Assembly (NCBI GenBank): GCA_947652115.1
Contig: OX393569.1
Span: 21,105,934 to 21,169,933, forward strand
Direction: 5' to 3'
Length of the DNA stretch: 64,000 nt
DNA from: Blastomussa wellsi
Taxonomy: Eukaryota > Cnidaria > Anthozoa > Scleractinia > Plerogyridae
Below, piece by piece: positions 58,701 through 64,000 of the stretch. The position numbers were made by a program, and so were the translations under genes. The stretch's first letter is position 1, and the number at the start of each line of letters is the position of its first letter. The notes beneath the pieces are model-generated. The model was not told the DNA's origin and searched no databases. It was given only the letters and a program-made list of their open reading frames with translations.

Positions 58701-61119
58701 TGAAAATATTTTCCAACATATGCATCAGTTTCAATTGAATCTTGACTTTCATGAGGAAGAACAAAAAATGAGTAATGTTGACTTCCTTTTTTTGCCAAGC
58801 TGCCTTGTAGTTGAAAATAATCATCTAACTCTGTTGATGAGAAGGTCATCTCAGTGTCTGTGCAAGTTACATAATTTGTCAAATCTTAACACATTATTAT
58901 GGATATGGAATCCCTGTGCAAGCGTGGAACACAAGTAAAGTTTAGTCACATGTCTGCTAAGGTTGCAAAACATTCTGTTCAGCACAAGGTTTAGCCTAGG
59001 CCTGCATTTTGCTGTGAGCCATGATTGGCAATATCGTGCCTTTGAAGAAAAGGGGCCATCCTTATTGGCATAGCAACATGACTGTGCTGCAAGAAAAAGT
59101 AAAACTATATTTTGTTTCACTTACCTTGCAAAGACCTGCTTTTTAGTTCTGAAGAATCTGAGATGTCTTTCCTTTCAATTGTCAGATTATATTCAGCTGA
59201 TAAGACAGAATTATCTAGTAAAAGTTGAAAAGAGTATTAATAATTTTACATTGCTCTAGTCAAGTATTTTTAATAATGATTTACTGAAGTTTCGGCATGA
59301 GTGTGTGTTAGTATTTCTCTCACTGCTGGTGTGAGAGAAGAGGCTTATTGATATTGTTATTGTTATAGAAGTAAGTTAACTTCTTATAAATAATTACGTG
59401 AAGACAGTGATGTTCAATGGTATCACAAATCAGCATGTTTACTGCAGCAAAATAACTAATTATCCAAATTACTTCTTAATTCATCAAATTAAAACAAAGG
59501 AAATCAGAACTGTCACTGTGGTTTGGAAGAATCAAATCTTGAAAAGCACATCAGATCTTTACAATTTTATTTCTTCGTTGTCTTCATAGTTTGCATGTCG
59601 TATTTTCAACTCTCAGACTCTTCTCAGTATTTGGAAATGTGACGAAATACTGTCTCTTGCATTTGATATTATTACCGGTACATGGAACAAGTTTTAGATG
59701 TACATGTCCTACACATTGTAACACACCTGTTTCTTTATTAAGCTTTTTCTCAATTTCTTCTTTCAAAGCTACAGGATCTTGAAGTCCAAGAAGAATAACT
59801 TTCAAGTTTGTTACATACCTGACCTATATATAGAAATCAGAAATCACAGAAATCTATGCCTGAAACAATGTGAGCATACCCTGAGGGTCTGTAAGGTGTG
59901 GTATTACAAGGCTGACTACTTTCTCTATTATGTTCCAAACAATCAAACAAAACTATGTGAAGAAGCAAGCCCTAATTTACCTCAGATTGAGATCAAGAAG
60001 CAAAACCCACATGTACGATAGACTGCCCAGTTTCCAAATGGTCATTTCCCAAAGTTAAATTTCTGCTTCTCACTCAATAGTCTCTGGGAAAGTTGCTTGC
60101 ATATTTCCACTGTTGTGTGCTACTGTTCAAATGAGCTATTTAAGATACCTTTAGCTGGTTCAGTTCCTCTATCTCAGCATAAGGAAGGGGTGCTCTGTAT
60201 ACTTTTGTTGTATTCCACCAAAGAGGAAGACCAATGCAAATAAAAATAACTCCCACACTAAGTGAAACCAATGCTTGCGTCCTCTTCTCTAACAAAGCTG
60301 TAATAAATTATTACAAGGTTATCTTGGTAAGGGTTCATCCAATTGTTTATACACACATTCTTATATACTACACATGGAATTCGTTTTGCCACATCATGCA
60401 TTAAGCGCACATTCTGAGGAATGATTCTGAACACACAAAGGGCCAGAAGCCATTGTCTTAAATGGTAGCAGTGCATTCTGTCACTGTACGGTGCATTGCG
60501 GTCGTGCATTCTGGTTGTTGTGCAGTGTATTCTGGTCGTTGTGCAGTGTATTCTGGTTGTTGTGCAGTGTATTCTGGTCGTTGTGCAGTGTATTCTGGTT
60601 GTCCAACAGTGCATTCTGGTCATCGTGCAGTGCATTCTGGTCGTTACACAGTGCATTCTGGACACCATATTCTGGTCGCCATGCAGTGTTAAAAGCCAGC
60701 AAAGCCAAAAAATGAGATTTTGCATAGATTTCGTTTAAATTCGACATTCAGCAATTTAAAAGTTGTAGCCAAACTACTGAACTGGTACCCTGCGAGCAGA
60801 GTCTCTTTGATTTTAAGAAAATAATAGGAAAATATGGCAGCACAAAGTTGATAAAAAGTCCCTTTTTACTCAATTCACATGGCAGCACAAATTAAATATG
60901 GCGCACACTTTTTCTGACTTTTCTAAAGGAAACCAGTGTACAGACTGTGGACCATGCCAAAAAATTGAACAGTCATTCATATTTTCCCTGTTGTATCGTC
61001 TCAATTAATTGAACAAGCACTTCTCAAATCAACTGACAGAACGTGAACGATAGTGCGTGCAACAAATCCTTCAGTTTGGAAATTTCGACCTTACCTTTTC
61101 TGTCATCCGCGTTCGCCAT
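52773..61119 (-). CDS. PIGS: GPI transamidase component PIG-S
   Basis: Seventeen exons join in phase on the minus strand (5' to 3'): 61119-61095, 60297-60149, 59823-59727, 59214-59125, 58857-58678, 58449-58340, 58085-58046, 57862-57782, 57678-57620, 57483-57375, 56974-56885, 56481-56303, 55956-55900, 55497-55339, 54669-54597, 53322-53265, 52908-52773. The product is 563 aa (human 555). An N-terminal membrane segment (ALVSLSVGVIFICIGLPLWW) is followed by the lumenal domain with family blocks LPHMINPIEAKLGSHVSLYP, SPQWGGIKIYN, SLAQLLGKISN and FFDPSILELLYFPDDQKYAI. A C-terminal membrane segment (YIPLFLPISLPVLLSL) and a short charged tail complete it. PIG-S is a subunit of the ER GPI transamidase that attaches GPI anchors to proteins. 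Intron 15 contains an assembly gap flanked by inverted repeats, and intron 1 a 21 bp minisatellite. Exons 13 and 15 are short and were placed by homology and phase. Confidence 0.94.
53546..54450. mobile_element. inverted-repeat element containing an assembly gap
   Basis: Arm 53546-53670 (CACAGGCAGCCCAAGCTCAC... AAACCGAAATACTGCCAA) and its inverse at 54340-54450 flank 470 bp of unrecognised sequence and the gap. The left arm has about 13 extra bases (GCAAAAATATTTG region). Likely a TIR or fold-back transposon in PIGS intron 15; the inverted arms may be why assembly failed. Confidence 0.65.
54140..54339. other. assembly gap, 200 N
   Basis: Exactly 200 N, a placeholder size. True length unknown. 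Frames reported across it are meaningless. Confidence 1.
60462..60688. repeat. 21 bp minisatellite in PIGS intron 1
   Basis: About eight units of TGTGCAGTGTATTCTGGTYGT with some drift at both ends. The unit length is divisible by three and lacks stops in several frames, so it makes repetitive spurious frames on both strands. Confidence 0.9.
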
Positions 61120-61184
61120 CTTTATTCGCGGTCAGGAATCTGGTACTAGTTGGGTTTCCGCTGACCAGTTTTTAAAAAAGCAAA
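61120..61184. promoter_or_regulatory. very short bidirectional promoter, PIGS / YDJC
   Basis: Only 65 bp separate the two start codons, so the 5' UTRs must be very short or overlap the opposite gene. Contains TTTATTCGCGG and a TCCGCTGACC block. Confidence 0.6.
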
Positions 61185-62953
61185 ATGGTGGATATAAAGT
61201 GTGAAGACAAAGAAACACGTTTTCTCGTTGTAAACGCTGATGATTTTGGATATTGTGATCAAAGAAACCGTGGCATAGTAGAATCGTTTCACACTGGAGT
61301 GGTTTCGAGTGCTACTCTCCTTGTAAACGCGGATAAGGCTTTAGAAGCAGTACAGTTATCAAAGGCACATGAGATTGCCCTTGGTCTCCACCTCAACTTG
61401 ACTGAGGGTCGACCAATAACAACACGTCACAACTCCCTTGTAGCGGCGAATGGTTTGATGAGAGGCAAGTTTGGATTTAGAGAAGCTATAAAAACTGGAG
61501 AAATTGATTTGAATGAGGTAAATTCAATTTAAATACTTTATTTTAAAATTAATAGGGTTTGTATATTAAATATTAGGAGCAACAGATATCATTGACGTCA
61601 TCCATTGTTATTAATGTGCCAACCAGAAAACTATTGGCTGGTTAAACAAAGAGCTCTTTTGTTTGCAATTGTTGGCAATTGAAACAACAAAAACAAATGT
61701 TTGTAAACAAATATCTTCGCTATTCATGGCCACTTTGGTCCACTTTAATACATTAATATTTCAAATATCGAAAGATGCTACTGGAGCAGCCCTCATTCAT
61801 TGGGAGGGGGGATGAATGGCCCTGAGACTGCCTTGCTGATAATTTACAAGCTCATGTATCGTTTCCTGTTTTTGACAAGGCAGGTTAAAGAGGAGGTACA
61901 AGCTCAGCTGCAGTGGTTTGTCGACACTGTGGGCTCATTACCAACACATATTGATGGACATCAACATGTTCATGTAATACCCCAAGTGTGTGAAATTCTT
62001 GCCACAGTCATGAAAACGAGTGGAATTCCCTGGACAAGAATACCTGTGGAACAAAACCTAGATAAATGTGTATGGATAGAAGAACCACGAAAACATTTCT
62101 ACAAATTTGTCATAACAGAGGCAGAAAATGCCAAAGCAGTTTTCTCTTCCTATGGAATAAGGTGATATTTTGTAAATGCATTATATTATCTTCTGTATTT
62201 GGGAAATTAATTTTTTGTTATTATAATGCTGGTCTATAGAGTATTTTTGCACACGTGACAAGCGACCCTATTGGATTGCTGAAACGAAAGATGATGTTTT
62301 CATAACGATAGAGTTCAATTCCTGGAGTATTGTTTTGGGACACCAATATGGCCGCCGTTTCTTTGTTTTGGGGCACCAATATGGCTGCCGTGATGTCATG
62401 TGAAAACACTCTTTAGTCATTACAGTAGATGCTTTTCAACTAGCCTGCATGTAGCCATCGCCTGTTTACTTCACACTGGTGTGAAAGAAAGAGATGGCTG
62501 CACATAGGCTACCTTTCAGCCTACTCATACGAAGACTGTATCCTACATGACATTATTTCATATTTTTCTTTTCAAAGCTACATCAGATGTGTGATGCAGT
62601 GCCGAATTTTTATTTGCTAAAAATTTTTTCTGTTGCTTTGCAGGTTCCCAAATCATTTTATTGGCCTTAGCACAATGGGAAAAGACATGACACTTGCAAG
62701 ACTTAAACAATCTCTAAAACATGCATTCATACAACATGATATTATAGAAAAGGACTTTAAAACTGTTTGTGAGCTCATGGTGCATCCTGGGTTTAAAAGT
62801 ATTATGGGGTATGGAGGGTGTGGCGAGGGACCTGATTTGTTTTCTTGTTCTGATGATAGGGAGCATGAACTGGCAACACTTCAGAGCTCTGGCCTCAAGG
62901 AGTACCTAAAATGTAACAATATTAGTGTGCGTGCTTTCAACAAATTGTATTAA
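61185..62953 (+). CDS. YDJC: YdjC-family carbohydrate deacetylase
   Basis: Three exons, 61185-61517, 61884-62161, 62644-62953, join in phase to 306 aa. Family motifs are in order: VVNADDFGYC (metal-binding Asp), ALGLHLNLTEG (His), HIDGHQHVHV (His pair) and ELMVHPGF near the C-terminus. These are the metal and catalytic residues of the ChbG/YdjC fold, which removes acetyl groups from N-acetylated sugars such as chito-oligosaccharides. Substrate in animals is not settled. No signal peptide is seen, so it is probably cytosolic. The ATG at 61185 has A at -3 and G at +4. AATAAA lies at 63352-63357. Confidence 0.95.
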
Positions 62954-64000
62954 GAACCTTTCTTAAGCATCCTAGTCAGTCACACCTTTGTTATTATTTA
63001 CACGCGAGAGTTTCTGTGCATCATATTTTATTCAGAGCATGTGAAAACTAATGATCACTCTTTGCTTATGCGTAAGTTCAGAAATAGAACAACAGTGGCA
63101 ATTTCAGTATTTTCTAATGGTATTATAGTGGAAGAAAAAGCCAACTTGTTGTTTCGTGACTAATCCAAACCCTTGTGGTCACGGTTTTCTGGGTTGCACT
63201 TTAATGCTGTTCATTATTGACTTTTTATTTATTTTCTTCCATATTTTGCTAAGGTAATAGTAGTTTAAATTTGTGCTTTTATTTTTTCCGATTTATTTGC
63301 TGCATATATTTATGAACACTTATTTATCTGCCTATTTCATTCGTATTCTGCAATAAAATAGTGCCATTGCTTTGTTTTAGCTCGCTGTTTTAAGTTTTAT
63401 TTTCTTAGATAGACATCAGTGCGTGTTTGTGTTTTGTACTTCTTATCTGTCTTCCTCCCGACCCTTGTATTGCAATTTACCCCTTGTAACTTTGGCTTCT
63501 TAGTTATTTTAGGAAGCCAATACCCTTGCTACTGTTTAATTTTATTTTATCAAATGTAAGCTTTATTTTTTCTTTGTCTGGGTTAAATAAGTTGTTGTTG
63601 TTGTTGCTGCAATCTTGTAGTCATATCTCTTTGTAAGCGAAAAGAAATAAAAAAAAAGAGAAAAGTCAGATACTTCACTCAAACCAGCAGCTTACTTGAC
63701 ATTTTATTGCAACCCCTAATTGGTAAATGGTTGAACTAAAGTTCTTCTAAGTTTACCTTTTCAGTTAAATTTAAGAATGAATTAATGCAAGTTAGTGTAA
63801 CGCTGGATGACAGTTATTATTGCTTGCATAGAAAGGGGCGTAGCCAGCCTTTTTGTATAGAGGGGTTCCCAATGTAGTATTGCTGGTCGGATTAAAATTG
63901 AGTGCTGGAGGTGCTCTATTGCAGGTGGGTCTGGGAATTTTTTGAACTTTAGGTCCTCTGAAATGGCATTTCCTTCATTCTGAGCACTAATTTCCAATAA
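62954..64000. other. YDJC 3' UTR and downstream sequence
   Basis: AT-rich 3' UTR with a poly(A) signal at 63352. After that, no gene is recognised; a short minus-strand frame at 63782-63997 matches nothing I know. Confidence 0.5.

Noticed and set aside
60258..60747. Repetitive proteins with TTRIHC or QNTLHND repeats
   Set aside because: Translation of the 21 bp minisatellite in several frames. The minus-strand frame merges with PIGS exon 2 only by chance.

Overview
The window is nuclear DNA of an early-branching animal, most likely a cnidarian and probably a stony coral or sea anemone (inference). It holds intron-rich genes whose exons join in phase at GT..AG borders, animal gene families (LIM-homeobox, AIFM3, PIGS, COX6A), an AT-rich intergenic background, Pol III genes, and many short dispersed and fold-back repeats. 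I see no bacterial operon, CRISPR array or viral gene.

Layout. 1-4053: no recognisable gene, one palindromic retroelement (479-725). 4054-7297 (+): LHX1/5-type LIM-homeobox gene, 4 exons. 11390-14245 (+): a tandem duplication in which each unit holds an RNase P RNA gene with TATA box and T-run terminator. 14523-26868 (-): RBM19/Mrd1-type six-RRM ribosome-biogenesis protein, 15 exons, 1010 aa. Its 4.7 kb intron 10 holds seven complete tRNA-Glu(UUC) genes on the opposite strand, one on the same strand and one truncated copy. 27005-29364 (+): a polynucleotide 3'-phosphatase of the PNKP family with no FHA and no kinase domain but a PCNA-binding-like N-terminal box. 29575-33748 (-): an RWD domain joined in frame to an archaeal-type YchF-like/TGS GTPase. 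33930-36021 (+): COX6A. 37476-50842 (+): AIFM3-like Rieske/pyridine-nucleotide oxidoreductase, 20 exons. 52773-61119 (-): PIGS, 17 exons, with a 200-N assembly gap in intron 15. 61185-62953 (+): YDJC-type carbohydrate deacetylase.

Three gene pairs are tightly head-to-head (136, 181 and 65 bp between start codons): RBM19/PNKP-like, GTPase/COX6A and PIGS/YDJC, so shared bidirectional promoters are likely. Functionally the window mixes housekeeping RNA biology (RNase P RNA, tRNA-Glu, RBM19), DNA repair, mitochondrial respiration, redox chemistry and GPI-anchor attachment, with one developmental regulator. RNase P processes tRNA 5' leaders, so the tRNA cluster encodes substrates of the nearby RNA, though proximity alone does not show a functional link.

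The most notable items are the duplicated RNase P RNA genes, the RWD-GTPase fusion, the phosphatase-only PNKP relative with a PIP-box-like motif, the intronic tRNA-Glu array, and a palindromic Penelope-like/hammerhead-like retroelement that inserted one base into an RBM19 intron and kept the splice donor through its target-site duplication. All gene models were spliced by hand and have no transcript support here.
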